Shown here: positions 1-11,146 of the stretch, in pieces
Layout of the letters: every line of letters begins with the position of its first letter
How positions within the stretch are numbered: position 1 is the stretch's first letter
DNA from: Mallotus nudiflorus
Lineage: Eukaryota > Streptophyta > Magnoliopsida > Malpighiales > Euphorbiaceae
Direction: 5' to 3'
Assembly: GCA_947683625.1 (NCBI GenBank)
Contig: CANTUR010000460.1
Coordinates: 1,479,001-1,543,000, forward strand
Length of the DNA stretch: 64,000 nt
Position numbers and translations under genes: made by a program
Notes under the pieces: generated by a model
What the model saw: the letters and a program-made list of their open reading frames with translations, nothing else
What the model was told of the DNA's origin: nothing
Databases searched by the model: none

Positions 1-1425
1 ATAATTAGTAGAGATTGTTAATTACCAATACCATAAGGAGGGGATAGGGGTTCGAAATCTCTTTTCAATAAGATGTTCACAACTTTTACCATTTTAATTA
101 TTCATAGGGATATATATATATAAAGGGGAAGGTAAAATTACAAAAAAAAAATTCAATTATTATTAGATAAAAGTTGGATAATTTAGTCATTTACTAATAA
201 AAGTAAATTAAATTAATTAAAATATAATTTTAATTTGATTAAAAATTTATTTCCTATTTTAATTAGGTTAGTTTTTATTTTATCTCTAATTAAAATTAAA
301 TTAATAAAATATAATTTTAATTTAATTGAAAGTATACTTCTTATTTAATCAGGTTAAATTATACCTTATCTCTACCAAAAATTATAATTTAATTGAAAGT
401 ATATTATTTATTTTAATCAGGTTAATTTCTATTTATCTTTAATAAAAATTAATTTAATTTAAATATAATTAAAAGTATATTTCCTATTTTAATTATGTTA
501 GCTTTTGTTTTATCTCCAATAAAATTAAATTAATTAAAATGTAATTCAAATTTAATTGAAAGTATATTCTCTATTATAATTAGGTAAACTTCTATTTTAT
601 CTTTAATAAAAATGGAATTGATTAACATATAATTCTAATTTAATTGAAAGTACATTTTTATTTTAATTATGCTAATTTCAATTTTATCTCTAATAAAATA
701 AAATAAATTAAAATGTTAACGATAATTTTGTTAAAAATATATGTTTTTCTCTTTTAATTAGGTTTACTTATATTTTATCTAATATAAATCAAATTAGATA
801 ACATAATTTTATAAGTCTTATTATATTAAATTAATTAGTATATATTTAAAATTAATAAATGTTATGAAAATAGGAATATTATTTAATTTTTTTCAAAAGT
901 AAATATTCTTATGAATTAAAAATTAATAAATAAAAAGTAGAGTATATAATTTATTTCAAAGTATATTTTATGTGGGAAAAGTTATATTATAATAATAATA
1001 ATCATCATTTTTAAACATTTTAAATAAATTTCACAGAATTAAAATTCAATTATTTAATAATTAATTCAACTTAAAAAAATTACATTAAATAGATAAAAGT
1101 ATTAATATTAAAAATAGATAAAAGTACATAATAATTGGTATGGAATCTCTATTCCACAAACCAAAATTTGACCATAAGTCTTCTGGGATCACCACAAACA
1201 TCTTTATGTTCATCAGTTCTTTAGTAAATAGTTGCTTATTATTATTATTATTATTATGTAATTTTTTATTAATAAAAAGATTATATAACCTAAATTTTAA
1301 TATATTATACAATATAATTTACATATTTAATCAAAACCTATATAACTTCATATTTATTATATCGCATAAATGGATTGCAACATACAATATATTTGCTATA
1401 AATTTAATAGTTCTTTTTTTAGTAA
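1..1425. repeat. Tandem ~1.4 kb AT-rich unit, copy A
   Basis: First of three head-to-tail copies of an AT-rich, non-coding unit. The start (GTTAATTACCAATACC near 17) recurs at 1438 and 9387, so A to B is a period of about 1421 bp. A conserved block near the end, beginning GGTATGGAATCTCTATTCC (about 1137), recurs at about 5665 and 10541. The short ORFs here lie in low-complexity sequence and resemble nothing I recognise. The unit shows no terminal repeats or target duplication of its own, so segmental tandem duplication is likelier than three transpositions. The left edge may be cut by the window. Confidence 0.85.
180..800. repeat. Degenerate ~86-bp sub-repeats inside copy A
   Basis: About seven diverged subunits share a core like CCTATTTTAATTAGGTTA followed by TATTTTATCTCTAATAAAA. 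Cores fall near 250, 338, 403, 481, 567, 653 and 742, so the spacing is mostly 63-90 bp. The same array recurs at about 1640-2310 (copy B) and 9560-10200 (copy C). The 1.4 kb unit is therefore a higher-order repeat containing a minisatellite. Confidence 0.7.
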
Positions 1426-1535
1426 TTAATAAAAATTGTTAATTACCAGTACTATAAGGAGGAGATGGAGGATTCATATTCTCTTTTCAATAAGATGTTC
1501 ATAGTTTTTATCATTTTAATTATTCATGGGGAACT

Positions 1536-1572
<37 letters not shown>

Positions 1573-2466
1573 GTGAAGGGGAAGGTAAAATTACAAACAA
1601 ATCTTCGATTATTATTAGATAAAAATTAGATAATTTAGTCATTTACTAATAAAAGTAAATTAAATTAATTAAAATATAATTTTAATTTAATTAAAAATTT
1701 ATTTTCTATTTTAATTAGGTTAATTTTTATTTTATCTCTAATTAAAATTAAATTAATAAAATATAATTCTAATTTAATTGAAAGTATGTTTCTTATTTAA
1801 TCAGGTTAAATTATACCTTATCTCTAACAAAAATTATAATTTAATTGAAAGTATGTTTTTTTATTTAATAAGGTTAAATTATACCTTATCTCTAACAAAA
1901 ATTAGAATTTAATTGAAAGTATATTATTTATTTTAATTAGGTTAATTTCTATTTATTTTTAATAAAAATTAATTTAATTTAAATATAATTCCAATATAAT
2001 TGAAAATATGTTTCCTATTTTAATTATGTTAGCTTTTGTTTTATCTCTAACAAAATTAAATTAATTAAAATGTAATTCAAATTTAATTGAAAGTATATTC
2101 TCTATTATAATTAGATAAACTTCTATTTTATCTTTAATAAAAATGGCATTGATTAACATATAATTCTAATTTAATTGAAAGTATATTTTTATTTTAATTA
2201 TACTAATTTCAATTTTATCTCTAATAAAATAAAATAAATTAAAATGTTAATGATAATTTTGTTAAAGATATATGTTTTTCTCTTTTAATTAGGTCTACTT
2301 ATATTTTATCTAGTATAAATCAAATTAGATAACATAATTTTATAGGTCTTATTATATTAAATTAATTAGTACATATTTAAAATTAATAATTTTTATGAAA
2401 ATAGGAAAGTTATTTAATTTTTTTCAAAAGCAAATATTTTTATGAATTAAAAATTAATAAATAAAA
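1426..2466. repeat. Tandem AT-rich unit, copy B, left part
   Basis: Left two thirds of the second copy, including the ~86-bp sub-repeats and a (TA)n/(CA)n tract at about 1529-1572. It is interrupted after TAAAA (2462-2466) by the solo LTR at 2467-5446 and resumes at 5452. Copies A (about 931) and C (about 10344) keep this site uninterrupted. Confidence 0.85.
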
Positions 2467-5446
2467 TATAATAACCCGAATATTTTTAAACTATTTTTTT
2501 TATATAAATATTGAGATTTTCAACGATACAAATTATCTTTATTTTATATTATTATTATTGATATATTAAAGTATTATATTTAAGTACTAAATTTAAAATT
2601 CTATTGAGAATTATTAATATTATTGTTTTTACATCATTTTTATTTTATGCACATACTTTATTATTTTAATTGTCCAAATATTTATTTATAGCATTATTTG
2701 ACTGAAGTTAGTATTATTATTGTTGTTGTTGTGTATATATCTCTTATTCTTTCTGTTCCTTTTTTTTTTTATTTTTTCTTCCTTCTTTCCTTTGTTGTTC
2801 TGCTCCTTCTTCACGCTAGGCAGCAACCACACTCCACCACCAGACCACCACACCTCACCACTGGACGACCACCAGCACCTCCCTCTTCTACTGAACGTCA
2901 ACAACTGCTGGAGGAGGCCATCTGGAGCTGTTGAAGTCATGCAACAACAGCCTTCCTTCCGCCCTTGATCTCTGTTTTTGGTGAGTTTATGGGTTAAGGG
3001 TAGTAGATCTTGGTTGATTTTGGTGGTTAGGTAATTGATTTTAGGTAGTTTTTTTTTTGTTGATTTTAGTTGATGTGGGTTGTTAGATAGTTGGTTTAGT
3101 TGATTTTGTGTTGATTTAATATTTTTGTTGATTTTTATTATATTTACTAATTACCCAAAATTTTATTTTAATTATATGGTTAATTTTTGGGTTGATCTAT
3201 ATATATTTTGATTTATCTAAAATATTTGGGGTTGATTTTGGTTAAGGGTATATAAAAAAAATGATTTAGATTAATTAAATTGGTTTTATGGAATTTTGTA
3301 TATTTATTTGGATATTTTAAGCTTTATGTATATTTTGTTAATGTTATTAATTAATTATTTTTGGTTGAATATTTGAGTAATTAGTGATTAGTTTATTAAG
3401 TTAATAATTTATGTGTTAATAAAATTATTTTTAGTATATTAATATTTTTTTGAGGAATTATTATGTTTATGTGAGTATTGAAATTTGGGGGTAATTATGT
3501 AATTTAGTTGAAAATATAGTTATATTACATTTTAAATGGTTTTAGAATTTTATTGAGTATTAGAGTAATTTTTATAAATTAATTACTATTTTTAACTAAT
3601 TAATTCTAATTTTTAAAAATTATATTTAGTATTAAATTATTCATTGTTTTTGTGATTTAAATAAGTTTTAATTAATATTATAGTATATTTAAACTATTTG
3701 AGCAATTAAAGTTTGAATTTGACTATATTATGTAGAATATTTGGAAAGTTGAGTTTTTATTAATATTATATTATTATTTGGGATTTTATTAAATTATGGT
3801 AAAAATAAATGTATTTAGTGTTTTGAGAATTGAATAAATTATATTATGATTTATTATTAATTTTTATAGTTTTTGATGATTTTATTATATTTATATTTAA
3901 GATTTACTTATTTGTTTTTTGGTGAACCTTGGTTAAAAATTATGTAGTTTGTAGTTTCAACCCGAGGTGTTGTGCCACTATGAAATTTTGATGTATGTTT
4001 ACTTGCTGGATTGACTCTACTTTGGTAGAGGTATGTCCGTCCGCCGAATTTTTGATAGATTTCTCATAAAACGTAACACCAGATCAATCATAAACTTGTT
4101 ATTTTGAGTTCAAATTGAGTCTTCCTTAGAAACTCTAGAAGTTAGGTTTCTATTTTCTGATTGTCGTTTTCTTTTTCTGTTTTTTAGCCACCCTTCTAGT
4201 CGCGTCTACCAGTCGAAGTCAGACACGATATGCTAGAGGAGTGCCTTTATCTTGAAGTTAATATTTGATTTGAGTGTTGGGTCTTTTAATTTAAATCATA
4301 TTAAATTCTAATGAATTTAATTTTATGAAATTTTAGACGGCATTCTTCATATGATATTGCATTAATTAATTAATAGTTGATTTATTTTATTGTTATTTAT
4401 TGTAATTTTTATTTATTTTAAATAAATCATTGTAGAATGGACTACTTGATGAGTTTTATCAGGACCGTGTGTGCATCAGTAAAATATATGATTATTAATT
4501 ATATTACTGTGGTCGATGGTCTGATGATGCTTTGCTCTCAGACACCGCCAATAGTATAATATTTGTTTATTTAATAAATACTGAGGCTGAAAGTTTGATG
4601 ATGTTTTGCTTTCGAACACCTCCAGTATTGTTGGATTATATTTATTAAATCGCTAGGGCTGATGGTCTGGTGATGCTTTCCTATTGGACACCACTAGTGA
4701 TATTGGATTAAGTGATGTGACTACGACTGTGTATCCTAGTAATGCTTTACTCTCAGGATTCAACAGTCTTGGATATAAGTGAGTCGTATAACTGTTATAT
4801 AAATTGATAAATCAGGTTTTACTAAATTTTTATACTGAAATGTTTTAAAAAACATTTAAATAATTAATTCTTTCCTTTAAAAAATAGATTTTTTATATGT
4901 ATATCAAATGATTTGAATAAAATTATAATTATATTATATTTTCATAAAAAATTTATTTTTAATGAGATTTTCAAATCACATCTATTTCTTTATTAATTTA
5001 CTCAATGAGGTTTGACTCCCTTCAATTTATTTTTTTCAGGAGTTTGAGATTTTTCTGTTAGGCCTACTTCTCTTCGTCGTGTATCTTTGTCACCGGCTAT
5101 TCTACGTAAGTCTATTTAGTTGTGTTGTATTTATATTCATATACCGCAATAGAAAAAACTGTATAACTGTATATTTTATTTGGGATATCATGTATTTATA
5201 ATTTATGTACTGAGATATTATTTATATAACTGCTGTTTACTTATTTTATGCACTGTGATATTATGGTTTAAATTATATTGAGAAAAATCAGTTTGATAAT
5301 GTATATTATGAGTTAATTATTTATTGTAAGGTTTCAAAATTTAAATATTTCACGTTTTTCTTTTAAGACTTATTATAGGATTCGGTAGTTTTATACTTTC
5401 TTATACTCTAGTATCGGTCACGTGCTTCTGAATTCGAGTCGTGACA
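2467..5446 (+). mobile_element. Solo LTR 1, Tekay-type gypsy family, ~3.0 kb
   Basis: A 2980-bp non-coding insertion between perfect 5-bp duplications TAAAA (2462-2466 and 5447-5451). It begins TATAATAACCCGAATATTTT, a decayed TGTAAYRACCCG start, and ends GAGTCGTGACA. The same ends occur on the LTR remnants of the chromovirus at 47449-53999, which identifies the family. Inner modules in order: GC-rich block ending at a GTGAG donor (2981), hairpin CTCTAC-TTTG-GTAGAG (4015-4030), a 64-bp exon-like block (4188-4251), ~60-bp tandem repeats (about 4440-4790), and an exon-like block after TTTTTTCAG (5040-5105, then GTAAGT). No protein-coding capacity is evident. A complete non-autonomous element is possible, but a solo LTR fits better. 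Confidence 0.8.
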
Positions 5447-5451
5447 TAAAA

Positions 5452-5766
5452 AGTATAGCATATAATTTATTTCAAAGTATTTTTTATGTAAGAAAAGTTA
5501 TATTATAATAATAATAATCATTTTTAAATATTTTAAATAAATTTCACAGAATTAAAATTAAATTATTTAATAATTATTATTTAATTATTAGTTCAACTTA
5601 AAAAAAATTACATTAAATAGATAAAAGTATTAATATTAAAAATAGATAAAAGTACATAATAGTTGGTATGGAATCTCTATTCCACAAACCAAAATTTGAC
5701 CATAAGTCTTCTGGGACCACCACAAACATCTTTATGTTCATCACTACTTTAGTAAATAGTTGCTTA

Positions 5767-5804
<38 letters not shown>

Positions 5805-5976
5805 ATGTAATTACTTATTTATTTTTTTATTAATAAAAAGATTATATAATCTATATATTGTAAAATATAATTTACATATTTAATCAAAACCTATATAACT
5901 TCATATTTATTATATCGTATAAATGGATTGCAACATACAATATATTTGTTATAAATTTAATAGTTTTTTTTAATAA
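5452..5976. repeat. Tandem AT-rich unit, copy B, right part
   Basis: Continuation of copy B after solo LTR 1. It carries the conserved block with GGAATCTCTATTCC (about 5669) and a longer (ATT)n tract (about 5771-5801) than copy A. It ends in AATAA (5972-5976), the left target duplication of the next solo LTR. Confidence 0.85.
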
Positions 5977-6252
5977 TATAATACCCTACAGACATATATA
6001 TAATTATTTTAATATAAAGGAACATATTTTTCTCGAATAGTACTAGTAATAGTTAATTTGCATTATATTAAAGTATAAATTTTGTTAACATTATATTTTA
6101 GGTTAAATATTAATTTAAATGTGCATATCTATTCACATGTGTGTATATATATATATATATATATAGATATATGTATATAATATAGTATAAGGTATAATTA
6201 TATACATGTGTATATATATGTATATGTTTTCATGTAGTATATGTTTGCATAC

Positions 6253-6261
<9 letters not shown>

Positions 6262-6314
<53 letters not shown>

Positions 6315-6377
6315 TATTATACTTGAATACACAATATATATACATAGGTACACTATTATACTTGAATACACAATATA

Positions 6378-6417
<40 letters not shown>

Positions 6418-6499
6418 ATAATATAGTATAATAAGTATATTATATAAATATATATACGTATATATATGTATACATTAGCTTATAATATAGTATAGTATA

Positions 6500-6537
<38 letters not shown>
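6262..6537. repeat. (TA)n microsatellite cluster
   Basis: Three long TA tracts (about 6266-6310, 6376-6414 and 6500-6537) separated by a duplicated CACTATTATACTTGAATACA segment (6312 and 6351). They lie between the start of solo LTR 2 and its GC-rich block. Translated frames are Ile-Tyr repeats and not genes. Confidence 0.9.
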
Positions 6538-6543
<6 letters not shown>

Positions 6544-7666
6544 GTATATTTTGGAGAAAGAAGAAAACAGAACTGAGCTTCCCTCCTCCCCATCCTCGCG
6601 ACACCTTCGACCACCACCATCACTGCGCCTCCCCCACCTCCGGCCGCCATCTGCTACTCCCTCTTCCTTCTCCCTCGCCTCCGGCCACCTGCAGAGCCGT
6701 CGGAAGCTGCTGGAAGAGAGAAGCCGAGAGTTTGCTCTAAACTCACCCAAGCTTCGTCCGGCCACCATTTTCCTCCATTCCAGTGCCAATCTCCTCCCCT
6801 TGTACCGGTGAGGCTCAATTTAAGCTTTGTTTAAGCTTTGATCATGAATTGATTGAGTTTTGGTTGATTTTCAGTTTGTGAACTTTAGGGTTTCGAAATT
6901 TTTTTTAACTTAATCTAGCTTGATTCATGCAAACTCCCTTTACAAATGTGATTCCTAGTAGCTCAATCTACCTCTAGGAATTTTTGTATAATTTTTGGAA
7001 TTTATTTTGATTTTTGGTGAATTTTGAATATTTAAATAATATTTTAGGAATTTTCGGGAATTAATTATAAAAAATAGCAAATAATAATAATAATTGACAT
7101 TTTGGTGTTATTATGTGTTGAGATAAATTTTAGGGTAAGGTAGATAATTTTAAGAAGATTATACAATTTTTAGGAATTTTTATACCTTATGTCAAAATTA
7201 AATAATTAGGCTAATTTTGAAGATTTTGGTTAAAAAGGTTATGAAATTTGATAAATGAGGTTATTAGTGAATAATATGAATTTTAGGACTCAAACTATAA
7301 TTTTTGAGATTTTTATACTATTTTTATAAATATATTTGAGTTTATGCCAAAAATTTGATTTTTAGTAAATAATACTTTTGGGAAAAATATTGTTGGTTGA
7401 TTAAATATTTTTTTTATATAATATTGGGAGGAATTATCTTGAGAAAAATTAGTTTTAGATGATTGGATAATTTTAAGAAAAATTTTGTATATATATATAG
7501 CATTATGTAATTTATATATATACTAGGGGTAAAAATGTAATTTTACACTAAATATGATACATATATATTTTAATTAGTTTTATTAATATTTAAAGGGTTT
7601 AGATAAATTTTATAAATTAATTGATATAATTTCTTAAGTAGTGTAAAATTTTAAATGTCCAATTTT

Positions 7667-7670
<4 letters not shown>

Positions 7671-7737
<67 letters not shown>
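7671..7737. repeat. (TA)n microsatellite
   Basis: About 33 uninterrupted TA units inside solo LTR 2. Confidence 0.95.
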
Positions 7738-7741
<4 letters not shown>

Positions 7742-9370
7742 TATAATATATTACAAAGGTTTTCATTTGGATAGTAATTATAATTATACTATTAGTAATG
7801 GAAAACAAATTTAATTGTTTAATTTTGAATAATTGAGATTTTACACAATTTTATTTATTTTAGTATGTGTGTAAATGGAGAAATAAATATTATTAATTTT
7901 GATACTTTTTGAGTTGTGATCTCGGTCGGGGCAAATTGTAGTTTTGGGAGCCCGACTCGAGTGTGAATGGTTGTGTATTTTGGAAGTGCATTTTCTATGC
8001 AGGTCTGGCTCTACCTTTGGTAGAGAGATGTCCGTTTTACAGAGGAGACTCTGTCGAAATTTCGATAGATTTTCTCGTAAAACGTAATATCCGTAAAAAA
8101 TTCATTCCGTTAGTTAGGTTAAATTCTGTCTGTCGAGTCTCGTCCGGTTTTCATCGAGTCAGTCTGAAATTTTATTATGTTATTGATTCCTGATTTCGAT
8201 TCCTTAGTCATGTTTTAAAAAGTCGATTCATTATTTTTCTTTTAGAGCATATCAGAGCAGAAGCTGTGAGACCGAGGCAGACGTGTGGTTGTCAGCCTTC
8301 ACATTCATCCTGTAAGTCGATAAAATGATCTGTGCGTGTGTTTATTTAAAGAAATGCATGCGCTCGTATTTCTATTATATTGATTATATGATTTATTCAA
8401 TTTAATGCTATCATTTACGATTTAAATGCAATTTATTTATTTAAAATCGATTTGAGAAATTTTAGTAGAACGGGCTACCTGGTGGGCTTTACCAGGACTA
8501 TGTGCACATGGTAGAGATTGAGAGATGGATCCGATAAATTGTATGATTGATGAACGTTAAACTGGGACGGGTGCCTCGGTAGAAGCCTTTGCTCTCGGGG
8601 ACCGCCAGTGATTGGAAAGTCAATAATGGACTGGGATGGGTGCCTCGGTTGATGCCTTAGCTCTCAGGGATCGCCAGAGCCATATATTTGGATTAAGTGA
8701 ATGACTACGGCTTGGTGCCTCGGTTAATGCCCTTGCTCTCGGGGACCGGTAGTCTAGTTGGAATAAGTGGGCTCGGTTGACCATTTAGATTTTGGGTTTA
8801 GGGTTCTACCGAGATTTTTCAAAAGCTATACTTATATATTATAAATTATTTTCACTATAAACATATATAGTTTTCAAAAAGGTTTTCAAACCGTACAGGT
8901 CTTTTATTGACTTACTCAGTGAGGTCTGATTCCCCTCAATTTATTTTTTTTTCAGGAGCTTGGGAGTTCGACCTCAGACTACCTCCATGCCGGGTTTCTT
9001 CTTCACCAGCTATTTTATGTAGGTCATTGTAAGCTGTACTGTGTATAAATCTAGGTTGCTGCAGTAGTATATGTATTAAAGATTTGTATGGTTTAAACAT
9101 AATTATGTAACCTATTTGTGTAAACCACGCTTATGTATGAGATTAAATTTGATTTATAATATGAGATGTTGAAACACATTATTATTTAAGCGGTTGAATT
9201 TGTGTATTCTGAGAAAAATCAGTTTGATAATGTGTTCCGTATTCAAGTAAAGTTTAATATATGAATGATTTTTATTTTCTTTTTCCTTTAGGCTTACTAC
9301 GGGTTTCGAGGGCCTTATACTTACCCATTCCCTAGTGCCGATCATGTGCCCTCGGGTTCGGGTCGTGACA

Positions 9371-10640
9371 AATAATTAGTAGAGATTATTAATTACCAAT
9401 ACCATAAGAAGGATATAGGGGGTTCAAAATCTATCTTCAATAAGATGTTTACAGTTTTTATCATTTTAACTATTAGTGGGGAACGTTTATATATATATAC
9501 ACGAAGGGGAAGACAAAATTACAAAAAAAATCTTCGATTATTATTAGATAAAAATTGGATAATTTAATCATTTACTAATAAAAGTAAATTAAATTAATTA
9601 AAATATAATTTTAATTTAATTAAAATATAATTTTAATTTAATTAAAATTTATTTCCTATTTTAATTAGGTTATTTTTTATTTTATCTCTTATTAAAATTA
9701 AATTAATAAAATATAATTCTAATTTAATTGAAAGTATGTTTCTTATTTAATTAGGTTAAATTATACCTTATCTCTAACAAAAATTATAATTTAATTGAAA
9801 GTATATTATATATTTTAATTAGATTAATTTCTATTTATCTTTAATAAAAATTAATTTAATTTAAATATAATTCCAATATAATTGAAAGTATGTTTCCTAT
9901 TTTAATTATGTTAGCTTTTGTTTTATCTCTAACAAAATTAAATTAATTAAAATGTAATTCAAATTTAATTAAAAGTATATTCTCTATTATAATTAGGTAA
10001 ATTTCTATTTTATCTTTAATAAAAATGGCATTGATTAACATATAATTCTAATTTAATTGAAAGTATATTTTTATTTTAATTATACTAATTTCAATTTTAT
10101 CTCTAATAAAATAAAATAAATTAAAATGTTAATGATAATTTTGTTAAAAATATATGTTTTTCTCTTTTAATTAGGTCTACTTATATTTTATCTAATATAA
10201 ATCAAATTAGATAACGTAATTTTATAAGTGTTATTATATTAAATTAATTAGTATATATTTAAAATTAATAAATTTTATGAAAATAGGAAAATTATTTAAT
10301 TTTTTTCAAAAGCAAATATTTTTATGAATTAAAAATTAATAAATAAAAAGTAGGGCATATAATTTATTTCAAAGTATATTTTATATAAAAAAAGTTATAT
10401 AATAATAATAATAATTATTATTTTTAAATATTTTAAATAAATTTCACAGAATTAAAATTAAATTATTTAATAATTATTATTTAATTATTAGTTCAATTTT
10501 AAAAAAAATTACATTAAATAGATAAAAGTACATAATAATTGGTATGGAATCTCTATTCCACAAAGTAAAATTTGACCATAAGTCTTCTGAGACCACCACA
10601 AACATCTTTATGTTCATCACTACTTTAGTAATAGTTGCTG
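9371..10640. repeat. Tandem AT-rich unit, copy C (3'-truncated)
   Basis: Third copy, directly after solo LTR 2. It keeps the ~86-bp sub-repeat array and the conserved GGAATCTCTATTCC block (about 10546). Similarity stops near 10640 (AGTAATAGTTGC), so the AT-rich tail of A and B is missing. It marks the upstream border of the gene-bearing segment. Confidence 0.85.
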
Positions 10641-11030
10641 GTTGGCTACCACATGATCTCACATCCTTCTATGGAACTTAACCATTGGCTGTTGCATGAC
10701 ATTTTTTAAAGAGGTAGAGATATGAGTTAAAGTATTGATTCATAAGGGATAATTTTTTTTAAATCAATAATTATAAAATTTAAATTTTATATTTTAAAAT
10801 ACCTTTTCAGAAAAATTACTATTTGAATATTCCCTTATCTCTTCAAAGGAGTTATCATTTTACTGCTGCATAATTAATGGTAATTTCTTTCTTCCAAGGC
10901 TTGTGCGTCTGAACTTTCTCGTTTTATGTTTTTGTTTTGAACTTTTCAAGCTTTAGTTACTTGAGACAAAAGGCTTGTGCTCTATATGCTGGTCATAAAT
11001 GGTGTCTTCGACCAAGCTCTTCACGAGCTT
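10641..11030. other. Upstream region of the monooxygenase gene
   Basis: Single-copy-looking AT-rich sequence between the repeat and the TATA box. I see no ORF of note and no repeat. It presumably holds the promoter-proximal elements of the gene, but I recognise no specific cis-element with confidence. Confidence 0.4.
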
Positions 11031-11036
11031 TATATA
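11031..11036 (+). promoter_or_regulatory. TATA box of the monooxygenase gene
   Basis: TATATA in the context GCTTTATATACC, about 110 bp upstream of the start codon. With the usual ~30-bp spacing in plants, transcription would start near 11062, giving a short C/A-rich 5' UTR that contains (CA)n and poly-A tracts. Confidence 0.6.
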
Positions 11037-11146
11037 CCAACAGACATCTAAATCTCCTCTGCACAGTTGCAAATACAAACACACACACAAAAAAAAAACA
11101 TAATTACAACTTATAAGACAGAAATCTAGAGTATTGTGAGACACAC

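Larger units (their letters stand above)
5977..9370 (+). mobile_element. Solo LTR 2, Tekay-type gypsy family, ~3.4 kb
   Basis: A 3394-bp insertion flanked by AATAA (5972-5976 and 9371-9375). It starts TATAATACCC and ends CGGGTTCGGGTCGTGACA. It holds the best-preserved internal modules: a GC-rich exon-like block (about 6553-6807) ending at GTGAGG; two hairpins (8009-8025 and 8033-8084); a 66-bp exon-like block (8246-8311) between TTTTAG and GTAAGT; a conserved GGGCTACCTGGTGGGC block (about 8472) leading into three ~60-bp repeats (about 8555-8760); and an exon-like block (8956-9018) after TTTTTTTTTCAG. Long (TA)n tracts inflate it. ORFs over the GC-rich block are proline/arginine-rich frames without a recognisable domain. 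Confidence 0.8.

Noticed and set aside
40..62. GGGGTTCGAAATCT resembling a tRNA/SINE B box
   Set aside because: No A box at the right spacing and no SINE-like tail or target duplication; copies B and C lack the match.
2686..2968. Pro/Thr/His-rich ORFs resembling an extensin-like peptide
   Set aside because: Lies in the same LTR block as above; frames and sequence are not conserved between LTR copies.
6133..6426. Overlapping ORFs on both strands of 60-73 codons
   Set aside because: Pure (TA)n and (CATA)n translations (Tyr-Ile repeats); no coding signal.
6475..6811. GC-rich ORFs on both strands (104 and 91 codons)
   Set aside because: Low-complexity Pro/Arg/Ser frames in the GC-rich block of an LTR. 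Similar blocks in sister LTRs do not conserve any frame.
7963..8193. 76-codon ORF
   Set aside because: Covers the LTR hairpin region; sister copies have no equivalent ORF.
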